DNA from: Onchidella celtica
Taxonomy: Eukaryota > Mollusca > Gastropoda > Systellommatophora > Onchidiidae
DNA: 64,000 nt
NCBI GenBank assembly: GCA_963931925.1
Contig: OZ007569.1
Coordinates: 44,486,521 to 44,550,520 of the forward strand
Direction: 5' to 3'
The notes beneath the pieces were generated by a model. That model had not been told where the DNA came from. It worked only from the letters and a program-made list of their open reading frames with translations, and did no database searches. Shown one piece after another: positions 34,610 to 48,731 of the stretch. The position numbers and the translations under genes are program-made. Position 1 is the first letter of the stretch. Every line of letters starts with the position of its first letter.

Positions 34610-37330
34610 ATTTTAACTTTTCGAACAACTGATTAATAAATACATGAAAGTTTGCCCATGACAGTGCAACAAATGACTTTGTCGTAGTTATGAGGGTGAT
34701 TCGAATATTTGCAAGTAGCTTTCCTTCTGAGTATTTTTCCAACTGTCGATCGGTGGATTGCCTATACAATATAAATTGCTCCTCATTGTTAAACAAATCA
34801 TCCAAATGAACAGACAATGATGAGATTTTTGGTGATGATTGTAGTTTAGTGCTGTCTTCTGTACGGATGTGTTGTCAGATTTATGATGACGAGGGCTGGT
34901 TTTTCTACACATTTCAAAAACCACAGAAAATCTGTGGCGTCTTAACAAAGCTTGAAGCAAAGGTAAAATATGGCAAAAAGAAAACGTTGTATTTGCCTTG
35001 TGTGAGAAGTAATAAAGAAACGATACAATAAAAAGTAAAGCAAGGGGAGGACAAATCAAGCTTTTGTTAAACTGATCTTCAATTTTCCATCCTGTTACGT
35101 TTGTCTTACTTGATGTTTTTCTTCGCGTATTATGTTTACATCTCCAATCAAATTAGATGTTGTATTATCCAAGCTGTGTAAGACACACAGTGACATGGTA
35201 TAGAATTCTCCACTTCATGTGAGACCAGTGTTGTGGTATACCATAATTGCTTTATTTTGGATGACATTATTTGTTATTTGTGTATAGTGTGTTTCAATGC
35301 GACATGCCTCGATCATTTGAAATGATGTCTTCATTTTATGTATTCTATTACGCTCAAAACTTATATTGCTTGTTATGTCATTGTTTTGTGCATTTTGCAT
35401 TTCACTGTGGTCTCTAGAACTCGTTCGTGAAACCAATGGCGGATCTTGCATGAAACTAGTGCAGCTTAAGCTTCGGGGCCCCTAATCCCGGAGGGGTCCT
35501 GAGCAACTTTCTTGTTAATGAGTGAATTTTGCATGTTGCCCTATTGTTGCTAGTTGGGATGGGGCCCCATACCAGTTTAGGCTTCGTGGTCCCAAAAATG
35601 TAAGTCTGCCACTCCGTGAATTTTTGCGACCCCATTCCGTTCTATCTGTGTGACTAGAGTTAAAGTCATCTTCCCATTGTGGTATGAAAAGGCGCTTAAC
35701 TGAACCTTTAGTGTGTGCTGGGTTAGAATAATGCATGTGTTGGGCTGCTATGTGTTGTTGTGGCTGCTGTTGCGTGCTTTGTGCGGTTTTGTTTCGGTTT
35801 ACCTTGGTTGAATTCGGATTAGCTCATGTTTAAAATGAATAAACTTTTTTGTCTGTTACAAGATTTCATACGAGCCTTTGGGCGACTCATTTTTAACTGT
35901 CTGTTTACTATCATTTGAAGATCTAGTTTGCCTATTTTCCATCTCCTAACACCAGCAATACTGCAAGTGTAAAACATTCTATCTTGGATATTCTGAAAGT
36001 CTCTGAAACCCTTTGCAGAAATAGAGAGCAAAGCGATGCATAATATCAAATAATAAACACTGTCTATTTCGACTATGTTGTTCCACCCGAAAATTCTGCA
36101 CAGGTGAAACAAAAACTGTGCCTCAAGTAAAAAGTGCATATTTTAAAATTTTAACATTGTGGAAAGATGGGGGTTGGCGTAATTGGGGAATACATGGAAT
36201 TTCAAGGAAAAAGTCCCAGAAATAAGATAATTACAAACGTTTTTGATTTTTCTGGATCCATTAGACCAACGACGTATGGCGAAGGTTCAATTGAGTAGAA
36301 AGTGATTATGCTATGATCAGATATGATAGACTGCTTTCTCAGAACTTCCCCACACGAATTCTTTTCCACTATAAAGAGTCTTAGATGTGTGTGCGCCGGT
36401 CACCCTGGCCGTCATGCCAATAATGATATAACAACACAGATAAATTATGGGAATGATTGTCGGTTGATTGATTCCAGCATTCAAATATTTATTTTGTCGT
36501 TTGTCACAATGTTTTAACAAGACAAATCCTTTAGTTATGTATGTCTTAATGTATTTGTTTGTTTCTGTATTCGTATTTTAGTCGTTTCTGTGATAGCTGA
36601 CTTGACTTAGCGGCGCAGGACAGTGTTGTCTCTTTGCATACTGCGAGCTCGGCGACTCCATGCAGCTCGGTCCTGAGCAAGGTCTTCAGCTGTCAGGATG
36701 GGAAGGCCAATGTCCTAGCGAAAGCTATCGACACATCTCAGACTCTCCTTGGGAATCCTCTTTGTATTCTTTGCGGGCTACATAAACAAGCCAGGCTGCG
36801 CTGTATTAGTGTTTACACAATGGTAATCTGCATTTTTAGTCCCGCCCACATCCTGGCGTGGGACATCTTTTTGGATCACCTTTCTGTGATGGTACGAAAC
36901 TATATCCAAGATAATTCCTTTCATTATTTATTCGTTTTCTTGACCAAGTTAAAATACTCACAAAATGATGAGCCCAAATTATTGTTGATTTCGCTCAGTT
37001 GTCGGACCTTATTCATGCCTTGAGTTTGGGTTTTAAGCGCGTCGGCACGACAACCGCCACTTTGTGCCTTTCACGGTCTGTTTGGGTACACGTTCTTTAT
37101 TTATGTTACGTACCCAGAGCTTCTAAGTTTAACAATAAAACCAAATATTTTCATAGTTATAATTGTATCATGTTGGTAAAGATCTCAAAAATAATTGTTT
37201 TGTACGGATCTGAAAAAAACTTTTGGAAACGAACATAAAAGTTTTAAACTAAGTTGTTGATCTTAGCCTCTCTCAGAAAGGACAGGATGCGTTCCTCATC
37301 CATATAAAAGAAAATGTAACTTTGAAGAAC
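34610..37330. other. Intergenic with dispersed repeats
   Basis: 34910-35065 is a repeat also found at 49750-49920, described there. 35500-35625 matches 13716-13840. No gene is supported; the frames at 35819-36139 and 36634-37023 have no recognisable domain. Confidence 0.45.
34910..35065. repeat. Dispersed repeat, copy 1 (copy 2 at 49750-49920)
   Basis: Both copies share AGAAAATCTGTGGCGTC or AGAAAATCCGTGGGGTC, CAAAGCTTGAAGC, ATACAATAAAA and GACAAATCAAGCTTT in order. The second copy continues with TCGATCGAAGTACCTTCATC, a word I associate with Penelope-like retroelement ends; that link is a weak recollection. Confidence 0.65.
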
Positions 37331-37339
37331 AATTAAACG

Positions 37340-38090
37340 CTCAAGTCACTAACAATGCTCAGATACTGGCACAGCTTTATTTTGATAACTGTTCACTACA
37401 GTAACGCTACATGAACAATACTTGAACGTTCGGTCAATACTTCGCAAGGCGTACAATCGATCGTGACGTCGACAATAAGAAAAGAAACAACGAATACCCA
37501 GGAAATAACTTTTATTACATAAGAATTCTGATACTTCAATTTGCAGAAACTGAGACTGATTTTCTTGTTTCACAGAAACAATTTAGAGCTACCCTTTTCG
37601 TTAGTTATCTGACAATATATTATAATAACTCATGTTAGTTTACTGAAAGCTGTATTTTAATAGTCTTTAATTCATCCATGAAAAAGAACATTGTATGGAG
37701 CAAGGGAAATACTTGTACAGTAAGTTTTTGGTGTGTTGTTTTTTTTTCAGTTCTATGTAATACATTTTTTCTATCATTTTTTGCACCACCAAGACGTTTA
37801 GGGTTTGAGTTTGAGTTAGAGTTTTCAGAAAGTGCGTCGACAGGATAACGGCCATATTGTACTAGGGAGAAGCAAGTCGAGAGGTGGTTGACGGAGATCC
37901 TACCAGAAGCGCACGCCAACCACCCGCCTTCCAATATTATGTCTACCCATAGTTGTCAGAATTGAAGAAGGTAAAAGTCATTGATATGAATGTAATTTGT
38001 GCTGATTTTTTTGTGAATTACAACTCTCCACCCCAATCCCCTCTTTTTACACATATTTCCTAGTGGACATGGATTTGGCTCAAACACTTT
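37340..38090. repeat. Duplicated receptor-block flank
   Basis: Diverged counterpart of 14150-15140 and of 2030-3300. Shared items are TTTGCAGAAACT, GTCATTGATAT and a CCACCCCAATCCCC-like stretch. Confidence 0.45.
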
Positions 38091-38109
38091 TTGATCTTTG
38101 TTCCTTCAT

Positions 38110-38640
38110 AATGTTTCAGGGTGTTTTGCCTGTCCCTCAATGTTGAATTTGATGCACTGGACATATTTTTCTGTAAAAATTTCAGTGCTGTTAAAATTAT
38201 TTCTATAACCTTAATCTTCCCCGCTTCATCACCATTAGCAAATATTCTCCACATTCTACCGAAACCAGTCTGTAGTTTGATTTCTGGGTTAAGGCACAGC
38301 ACAACATGCAACCGTCACTGCTGATAGGTTTTTATTATTTCAGTGAGTGGGAACCGTGCATGATGTAGAACTTTTCCCCGGGATGCGTTGTTAAGCTATA
38401 CATAGGCAATGTTTGTCTGCAGTAACAATCCGGTGTCGCCTTTCACATGTTGTCTTCGTGCGTTTGTGGAAGATGAAACTATTAACGTCACCTTCTTCAG
38501 TGTCGTCGCAGTCAAAATTTTGCTTCAATCACACTTTGTTTTTCATCGGTGCCAAAACAATTTAGAATAACATTCTTTGTTTCCCGACAGGCAAATGTCC
38601 ATATCTTAGGGGCTGGTTTCGAATGGTTTCCGTCATCGCA
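38110..38640 (-). pseudogene. Decayed coding-like segment of unknown family, copy 3 of 3
   Basis: The minus strand has an 83-codon frame (38311-38060) with HVVLCLNPEIKLQTGFGRMW and KNMSSASNSTLRDRQNT. Further upstream near 38590-38610 lies MDICLSGNKECYSKL. The order and spacing parallel the copies near 16 and 30 kb. This copy has the clearest single frame, but the NKECYS piece runs into stops. It is not recognisable as a known family. Confidence 0.4.
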
Positions 38641-39560
38641 GTCCTTTACTTCTCCCAGTCATGTATTTATGTATAACTCTCAGAAGGACTGTGGCTGTGC
38701 AATCTCACCAAATACCTTGGTATTTTTCCTCCATAGCTATTCTTCCATCCTGAATCAGTCAAGAACGAAGTGATATGTATTTAGAAATTTGTCGTATCAT
38801 GGAAGGAACAAAATGGCAGAAAGAGAGAAAGAGTATTCTACCAGATTTGGTAACTGAGGAATCGGTTTCAGTGTCTTTTGAAGAACAGATGACAAGGCAC
38901 AATAGCACTGGTATTAGGATGTCATAAAATATAATACATGTATTTGAAATTCGAATTTATGAGGAAAGATCAAAGAGCATAGTAATAATGGGAAAGATAC
39001 GTCGACAAGAATACTGCCACCTTCTTCAATGTTTTTGTTCCTCATAAACCAATTGATTTGAAAAGAAGTACCTCTTTTCAGTAATCACAGAGTCCTTTTC
39101 TTCAGTTATACGTCATCAAGCTACTTTTATTTTTGTTGTTTGGATCGATCGGAGGATTAGGTTCCCTTTCAGCACAATACGACTATGAAGACCTGGTGGC
39201 TAGACGAGGCCTGGACCCCTATGAGCCACTAACGTGTGGATGTAATAATCTACTGCAGTGACGCTGTGAAGGAGTAACTGATTGAGGGAAAGGACTAACT
39301 GGATGTTAGCGTTCATAACATGAATATTAATAAATGGCTTTGAATGAGTAGAAAGTATTTCAGTTGTTGACTTTTCATCATTAACAGTCCTCTGTGAATA
39401 CTGACTTAACCATTATTTTACACATTGCAAACTTCCATTTAACTCCGCTGTTTCCTGCTACTGTCAAAATCATTCAACGATAACATAATCTATCTGTTAC
39501 AGATTCATTTCCTTGTTATCATAAATGGTATTATGATGTTGTGTTGGGGTGTTGTTCGAC
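38641..39560. repeat. Receptor-block flank, empty-site counterpart of the Harbinger insertion
   Basis: ACTGGATGTTAGCGTTCATA at about 39299-39318, followed by ATTTCAGTTGTTGACTTTTC, is collinear with the two sides of the transposon at 17107-21959. The transposon is absent here. Confidence 0.6.
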
Positions 39561-39640
39561 TGCATATTTCTAATAGTAATATTAAATTTAACACCTATCT
39601 TCCATACCCTGTCAATTACTAAGGAACAAAGTGGATAAAT

Positions 39641-40060
39641 TTCAACAATAGGGCCTGCAGGGCCACATTTTATTTACGTTAAGTTCACTAACAAGTTCGA
39701 CTAGAGATCTAATATGTAGTAATGATAAATATCAGCAGCATCAATTTCATAATCAATAAATACGTCATTACAAGTCTAGCTCTAAGTTTCCTACAAAATC
39801 ATTTAACTTCTGTTCTCGCTAATTATCTAAATAATAATTATATATCTCTAAAATCTGGTCTGCTTATTGTATGGCAATCAATATACTAGTATAGTCTCTG
39901 GAGACATAAGGTCATCTCAGATATTTAGATCCAAATTTATAGGTCTAGACTTGCCCGTCGAAGTGACGTCGGCACAGTTAAATATAGATCAAGGATGGGC
40001 TGGCAACTCCCAGCCTCACCCAGACAATTCAATCACAGTTACGCAATTCACACATTAATA
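39641..40060 (+). repeat. Dispersed repeat, inverted partner of 46285-46680
   Basis: Landmarks include CCTGCAGGGCCACATTTTAT, TAATGATAAATATCAGCAGC, ATAGTCTCTGGAGACATAAG, CTTGCCCGTCGAAGTGACGT and AAGGATGGGCTGGCAACTCC. All recur in reverse complement 6.2 kb away. It is probably an end of an unidentified mobile element. The 390 bp that follow (to about 40450) are not duplicated in the window, and the 151-codon frame there has no recognisable domain. Confidence 0.85.
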
Positions 40061-41284
40061 CTAGATCTAGTCGCAGTTCTAGGAATCACAGTTATATATT
40101 TGGCATCTTGCATTCTCCGGCAAGCAATCCTGGTATTCATCATTCTCCTATCGGATAACTGTCATGTTCATCGCCTCACCTATTGTCGAGTCATCAACAG
40201 ACAAATTACTCACGATTTGCCCCTGGCGCTAGGCCAGGGAACATCGGACAACAGCACTGGATCTCAAATCAGTTCTATGGATCGATCAATGAATAGATCA
40301 GCATCTAGACATGTTGCACGTGTAAATGTTAAAAGGTTCAGTCAAGTAGAATCAGCCCTGACTCCTTCGCCGAAGAATGCTCGGCACGGAATGCATAAGA
40401 AGTGCGCCCGCACGGTTTGCAAGCAGCACGATCCCTACGCATTGATGTAAGCGAAAATATAATCCCCGTAGAAAAGCAAAACTGGGGCGCTAATCTTTCA
40501 TCTAAACTGTACTGGCTTTTATTTAACTCTTTACTAGCTCCCAATATACATGTTTTCTTATTATTATCAATATACGAAGATTTCTATACTTGGTTGTTAA
40601 CTTCCTCTATGCAAATTTGTTAAACGTTAAAAATTGACACAGCAGACGACAATTCTTTAAGGCCACTCTAATAGATATTTTGGGTTTTCACAAAAGTTAA
40701 CTTTTACTCTAAGGCCAACGTATTTAATCTTGATATTAATTAAGTTATTTCCCCTTGACCGCATTTGATTCTGACACTATCAGTGACATGTCCGACTTTT
40801 TGTCTGGCTGTTCTGTATACTATCTACCAGATAATGTACTTACAGATCTCAACTCCAGGTATGCCTCCTGGATCGATATTTCAATAAGGCTATAACTTTC
40901 TTGGTGTTTTCTGCATCCACTTAGTAAAAATATTGAGTAAACATCCCCTAGCGTGTCCTACCTTATTCGTGTGGGCGAGATCGCGACCTTAGTTCCTGTT
41001 TGTTCTAACTCCACTGTTTGCACAACTGAAAACTTCGACGTTAAACGTTTGTGGCGTTGGTATCGTGATAAGGAGCTGGAACAACTAGTAACTGTGAAAT
41101 AGCCTTTAAACGCATCAAAGTGTGCATTTGTTATACCTGTTCTACGTACTAAAAACGCTCCAATTTTTCAGAAAATGGAGATAGAACAAACAAGAACAAG
41201 GGTCAGGATATATTTTCTCAAGAAATGGAACGCTTTTCCTTTTATTTAGGATTTGCACTCACGATGATCTTATCTAAACTATTT
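40061..41284. other. Intergenic, no supported gene
   Basis: The end of the possible element noted above is followed by receptor-block flank (ACAGATCTCAACTCCAGG near 40843). No conserved coding frame was found. Confidence 0.45.
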
Positions 41285-41913
41285 ATGCTATTAATAAAGT
41301 CATTTTGTAAGACAACAATATGTCGTACAAATTATGTCACAAAACAAGCTTTCAAGTAGTACTGGTACATTGAATGAAAGAGGTCTCTCCACATAGTTTG
41401 ATTTTCCACGCAATGATTGAAATGATCCAGTACAAAGAACTGGATATTAACTGTGCTCAACTAAATAGTGACTATGGAGTGGTTTAATAGCGGCTCTCAT
41501 TTAAAAGAACTAGTATTTAGGCGTCACTGACCAAGACAACACTATGCTCCATAATTGATTCAGTGAGATACCGTACATTTTTTTTTACCAAAGATGTAGC
41601 GCACCTTGTAATCAACAGGATGATGATTGTATGTTATTACAAGACATGAATCGTAAGTACACAATATGTCATTACCGTGAGCGATGTCAGTGGAAACCGG
41701 AATATTTGCCAGGTTTATCTTGCCCATAAATTGCTAAAGAAACGACTGCAATAAACCAACATCGAAATACTCTCTGCGTTGCATTTCTGCAGTGCGACAT
41801 TTCCAGTTGTCTGGAAACTTCATGTTCATCTCCATTGAAATTCCCTATTTGAGAAAAACAGAAAATATGCTATTAGGATTCATAAAAAAGGTGAATAAAG
41901 CAGACTGACCAAG
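41285..41913 (+). promoter_or_regulatory. Conserved receptor upstream block (promoter/5' UTR candidate)
   Basis: Contains GCTATTAATAAAGTCATTTT, TTGAATGAAAGAGGTCTCTC, CACTGACCAAGACAACACTA and GCGCACCTTGTAATCAACAG, each with counterparts before the other receptors. It ends CTGACCAAGATGGAT. Confidence 0.4.
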
Positions 41914-42924
41914 ATGGATGTCATCACATTAGTTAATACTTCTGTCTGTTTTGTGGGGGTTTTACTGAATGTCTCCAACATTGTTGTGTTTCTCAGTCAA
42001 GATTACAGAACAAACAATGTCACATTGTCTTTACTTTCTTTGTCCATCTCTGATTTGTTGGTGCTGGTCTGGGCCTTAGTTTTTTACTCATTTGGCATTT
42101 TCAATGTGCTGTTTCCCTCAAGCCCGGTACATTGTGAAGCATTTCAGAACTATATTTTTGGAAGGATAAGTTCAATGTTTTTTCATGTCTCCACTGTGAC
42201 TACAGTATTGGTGTCATTAGAAAGATGTCTGTGTGTTATCATCCCTCTTCGTGTTCAATTTCTCTTTTCCATACGCCGAACAGCACTCGCCTTGATAATC
42301 AGTTGGATTCTGTGTATCTCAAGTTCTGTACCGATATTTGCTTCGTTGAAACTGGCTTCTTATTTTGATGAGAATTTGAACATCACTAAATTAACCGTCG
42401 GCGTTACAGAGTGGAGACCGCAAGTAGACCTGATTCAGAGTGTCACTAACGTCATTGTATTGCCAACAGTTGCTGAAGTTGTGATTTTTATCAATACGGT
42501 TGTGATGATTATGGGACTTCGAAAATCCAGTCAATTTCAAAAACATTCCACATCTCGACAGTCCGAAAAACATGAAAACTCTCAAAGCTCAAAAAATGTT
42601 TCTACGTCGGGTAAAAACGGTACGCCACATGAAGCGATGAAAAGATCTACTATTTCAAGAAAATATGTCAGACCGATTGTAGTGGTGTGTTCCTTATCTT
42701 GTGTGTTCATGGTCTGTAACACTCCAGCCGTTGTTACTGTATACCTCAGACAACTGTTACTTGGGTTTGACATAACTGGCAAGTACCGAGAATCGTACGT
42801 GTGGGCGGTGAATATTTTATTCTTTCTGACTGCTTTGAATGCATCTGTCAATTTCTTTGTTTACATTACTTTGAACAAGAGCTACAGGGACAAATTTTCT
42901 AGTATATTTTGCAAAACGTTTTGA
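41914..42924 (+). CDS. Rhodopsin-like (class A) chemosensory-type GPCR, intact
   Basis: A single exon of 336 codons. Approximate layout: TM1 9-28 (N19), TM2 39-61 (D47), TM3 80-105 ending E103-R104-C105, TM4 about 124-143 (W131), and ECL2 144-175 with an N156-I-T sequon. TM5 is about 180-202, followed by a Ser/Lys-rich ICL3, TM6 with CNTP and TM7 with NASVNFFVY. It has Cys74 in ECL1 where the paralogs have Tyr, but no partner Cys in ECL2, so no canonical disulfide. The helix 8 region is short and ends in CKTF. The start codon aligns with all other copies and has a purine at -3. It is the best-preserved reference copy of the array. It is probably a membrane chemoreceptor of sensory epithelium, by family resemblance only. 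Confidence 0.95.
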   Translation: MDVITLVNTSVCFVGVLLNVSNIVVFLSQDYRTNNVTLSLLSLSISDLLVLVWALVFYSFGIFNVLFPSSPVHCEAFQNYIFGRISSMFFHVSTVTTVLVSLERCLCVIIPLRVQFLFSIRRTALALIISWILCISSSVPIFASLKLASYFDENLNITKLTVGVTEWRPQVDLIQSVTNVIVLPTVAEVVIFINTVVMIMGLRKSSQFQKHSTSRQSEKHENSQSSKNVSTSGKNGTPHEAMKRSTISRKYVRPIVVVCSLSCVFMVCNTPAVVTVYLRQLLLGFDITGKYRESYVWAVNILFFLTALNASVNFFVYITLNKSYRDKFSSIFCKTF

Positions 42925-45540
<2,616 letters not shown>

Positions 45541-45549
45541 GGTCCGTAC

Positions 45550-45960
45550 CAGGGTTGCCAGTTTGGCACTTTTAGTGCCAAATTGTTCAAATTTGGCACA
45601 TTTTGAACATGGTTGGCATGAAAGCAAATTGATTGGCAAGTTGGCACTTTTTTGGCACTCAGCATTGTGTCTTGGATATACATGTATTACATTAACATAC
45701 TTTCTTGATCATTCACTCCTCAAAGTCCTCGAGAGGATTACATTATATCAGAGGCTCTAAAATTATGAAAGAAATAACATTAGACAACACCGGGTAAGCC
45801 AGAATTTTGTTTATTCTAGAATTTACATGTATAATATTTCACTTTTATGAGTACGTGTGACTAAAATCCTTATTTTTACAAATTTGGCAAGTTTTTAAAG
45901 CAATTGGCAAGTTTTTGTCACATATTTGGCAAGTTGTCCTGAAAAAAACTGGTAACCCTG
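45550..45960. mobile_element. hAT-type MITE (411 bp)
   Basis: Terminal inverted repeats CAGGGTTGCCAGTT on the left and AACTGGTAACCCTG on the right (one mismatch) are flanked by a perfect 8-bp target duplication GTCCGTAC at 45542-45549 and 45961-45968. These are the hallmarks of hAT elements. The interior is rich in TTGGCA words (subterminal repeats such as TTTGGCAC, TTGGCAAG) and encodes no transposase. Confidence 0.96.
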
Positions 45961-46284
45961 GTCCGTACTTCTTTAGTCACTTCATACAGAATAGTCCTTC
46001 TGTGATGTTGTCAGTGTGGCCCTGCTTGATGGGTTCAAGTATAATTAACAGCATGACCTGATGAGGATCTAGTCATTTGTCCATAGGCCATATTGAAATG
46101 AACCACGCTATTCTATACTGTTTCTGGCCTTAGTGCCAGAACAATCGTAAGTTGAATGGGACCAAGCTCGTGATGATTGACATGTTTCCGATAGGAGGAT
46201 GAGGAATCCACCCACGTGAATGCAGCACGCATAATAACCTCATCTAGAGCTGCAGATAGATTAGTAGTTTTGTATGAATACATA

Positions 46285-46680
46285 ACTGTAAATTGTGTTT
46301 GAATTGTCTGGGTGAGGCTGGGAGTTACCAGCCCATCCTTGAATTACATTTAACTGTGCCGACGTCGCTTCGACGGGCAAGACCTAGACCTATAAACTTT
46401 GATCTAATTATCTGAGATGACTTTATGTCTCCAGAGACTATATTAGTATATTGAGTACCATACAATAAGTAGTCTATATCTTAGACATATACGGGAACTA
46501 TTCATTAGATAATTTAGCGAGCATAGAAGCTGGATGATGTTATAGGAACCCTAGAGCTAGAGTGGCAGTGACGTATTATTGATTATGAAATTGATGCTGC
46601 TGATATTTATCATTACCACATAATTAGATCTAGCCAACATTGTTAGAATACTTAATGTAATAAATGTGACCCTGCAGGTC
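46285..46680 (-). repeat. Dispersed repeat, inverted partner of 39641-40060
   Basis: Reverse complement of the copy at 39641-40060, collinear over about 400 bp. It starts from CCTGCAGGGTCACATTTATT (minus strand) and ends near the CAATTCAAACACAATTTACA segment. There are modest substitutions and small deletions. Confidence 0.85.
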
Positions 46681-46699
46681 TGAGTAACTGAATCTACTC

Positions 46700-47365
46700 A
46701 GGTTGTTCTGTAGTGTGCCAGTGCATGGTATGAAAGTGCATGATTGAACAAGTAATACCACATAAAACTCTCGATTAAAATGCAGTCGAACCATAAGTGA
46801 ACGGATTCCCCCCCCCCCCTCGTAACACAGGAGGCCAGCTCCGTGGCACTGGAGGACACACCCTTCCTGAATTGGGAATCCTGAGCTCTGACACACTATA
46901 CTTACCTATTGCTTCCAAACTGCCGGCACAACTTTGGTCACTGAGTTGATTCAGTGGCACAAAGTTTGGGTTTTAATATATTGTGCAACGTACAGCAGGT
47001 GTCCTAATAGTTATGCACTATACTTACCAATACCAGCTTTTATCAAACTTTGTTTAAGAGTGGTTTTCAGTGGCGCAAAGTCTGGAAGATTTATATAATA
47101 GTGCAACATACAGCACTGCTTGGCCCATATCAGAAGATGTTTAGGGGTAATGGGCCCTGATAGTGAAACATCTGGGTATGTAGGTCTCAGAATGAAATAA
47201 ATGGATTTTGGAATAGCTGCAGAAACATTGTTACACTTTTCAATAATATAATCTGCCAGCTGCACTATTGTAACAGCGTCCGGGACTAGATAAATCAGAT
47301 ATCTGATATAATCTCAATGATATTCTGAGCTTTACGTTAGCAGGTTTCAGGGTAAGACATGCGGA

Positions 47366-47438
<73 letters not shown>

Positions 47439-48580
47439 AAGTGCGGGATCTGGAACAGATATCGACGATCTTGGTTCGCCACTCATTCCTCCACTCGGAT
47501 GCTCTCAAAAAGCCCATATTGTTCCGGTTTTTCCCGTCGCCCATCTGTTCAAACTCTCTAAATATGCTATTCTTTGTCTACCTCTGCTTTTTTTTTTTTT
47601 TTTTACCCTCTCTGTTTCCAGTCAGAGCAAGGTGTTTAATACCTTTGTGTGGATTCAGGTGTCCCATGAACTGCAATTGTCTTCTACTAACTGTTTTTAT
47701 TAGTGATCGCTCCATGACTGGAAAACCTTTTTCCCGTTCAAAGATGAATCATCATGAACAGTAATACAGTGTAATAATATTTTACTGATTGACAACATAA
47801 GCAAATCGAGGGTCACATTGTAAACAATCGTAACTCGATCTTCTTGTTTTTTTTAATGAGATATTTGGCGTGCTTATAGCCCTTGACAGCTAGCAGGTTG
47901 CGTTGAAAGTTAGGGACTAAATTCTGAAACTAAGGGTTAAATAATGTTGCCTTAAAAAAGAACAACAGAAAAAAAACATCGTAACATTGGCTCTCTCCTG
48001 AAAAATGAGTAAAAACTGAATTACGATAGTTTACCTTAAAGATCTCAAAATCACCAATCACAATAATCCTTTAAACATTCTTACAACAGAAATCATAATG
48101 AGGTGAACACGAAAGTATCGCCAACAGTATCGAATGAAATCTTTGATTTATGTTCCAAAGAAAGCATTTTGACCATGTTTAGACCGCTCTTCTGTTTCGT
48201 GGGCGCATTAAATCCCCTTGTGCCCCGTCTTAATTAAAACACATAATCTTATCCCAAACTTCTTAAACATGCAAAGGTGACTGATAATGGTAAAAGAAAT
48301 TCAACAGGATATTATTGATTTATACGGAAAATTCATTTGTCGAGGAGTTACAAGGCGTTCTAAATGTAGAGAATCGGGTTATTGGGCAAAATCCTTCAAA
48401 AAGAGCACTCTGGGAAGGACAGGATGAAATAATCATAGAACAAATGGATCTTGTCGGCAAATTTGCAACATCAACATGTTATATTCAGCAAGCCATCCCC
48501 CCCCCCCATTCCTCCCTCCTCCTATCCCTTTGTCCCACCCTGGCAACAATTAGGCCCGACGCGCACTTGCCGATTTGATC
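46700..48580. other. Intergenic, no supported gene
   Basis: Contains two related segments with ACTATACTTACC near 46897 and 47021, each followed by a CAGTGGC.CAAAGT word. This suggests a diverged local duplication of about 120 bp. It also contains a (CT)n tract. No gene is supported. Confidence 0.45.
47371..47436. repeat. (CT)n microsatellite
   Basis: Uninterrupted CT repeat of about 66 bp. Confidence 0.98.
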
Positions 48581-48585
48581 GGTTA

Positions 48586-48728
48586 GGCCCAGCGCGCACT
48601 ATGTTAAAATTAACCGCCCGTTCGAAGCATTTGCGTGGCGTGCAGCACGGTAAACTCTTTGCCAAGCAAGCAAAAATCTGCGTTTGCACGCCGTGCAGCA
48701 GGCGAAATGGGATAGTGCGCGCGGCCCC
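48586..48728. mobile_element. PIF/Harbinger-like MITE (143 bp)
   Basis: Imperfect inverted termini (GGCCCAGCGCGCACTAT on the left, ATAGTGCGCGCGGCCCC on the right) are flanked by TTA on both sides (48583-48585 and 48729-48731), a TWA-type target duplication. The termini share the GGCC...CACTAT pattern with the large Harbinger element at 17107. A similar terminus-like word (TTAGGCCCGACGCGCACTTG) occurs just to the left at 48550, so it may have inserted into or next to a relative. Confidence 0.75.
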
Positions 48729-48731
48729 TTA

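Noticed and set aside
36634-37023. 129-codon open frame
   Set aside because: No domain, no paralog in the other receptor blocks and no convincing start or splice context.
39995-40450. 151-codon open frame after the inverted repeat
   Set aside because: No recognisable domain, and only its first part lies in the duplicated 400-bp repeat where the other copy does not keep the frame.
46808-46820. tRNA or SINE promoter boxes in the short repeats of the window
   Set aside because: I found no A-box/B-box pair at the right spacing or a cloverleaf that I could defend by reading.
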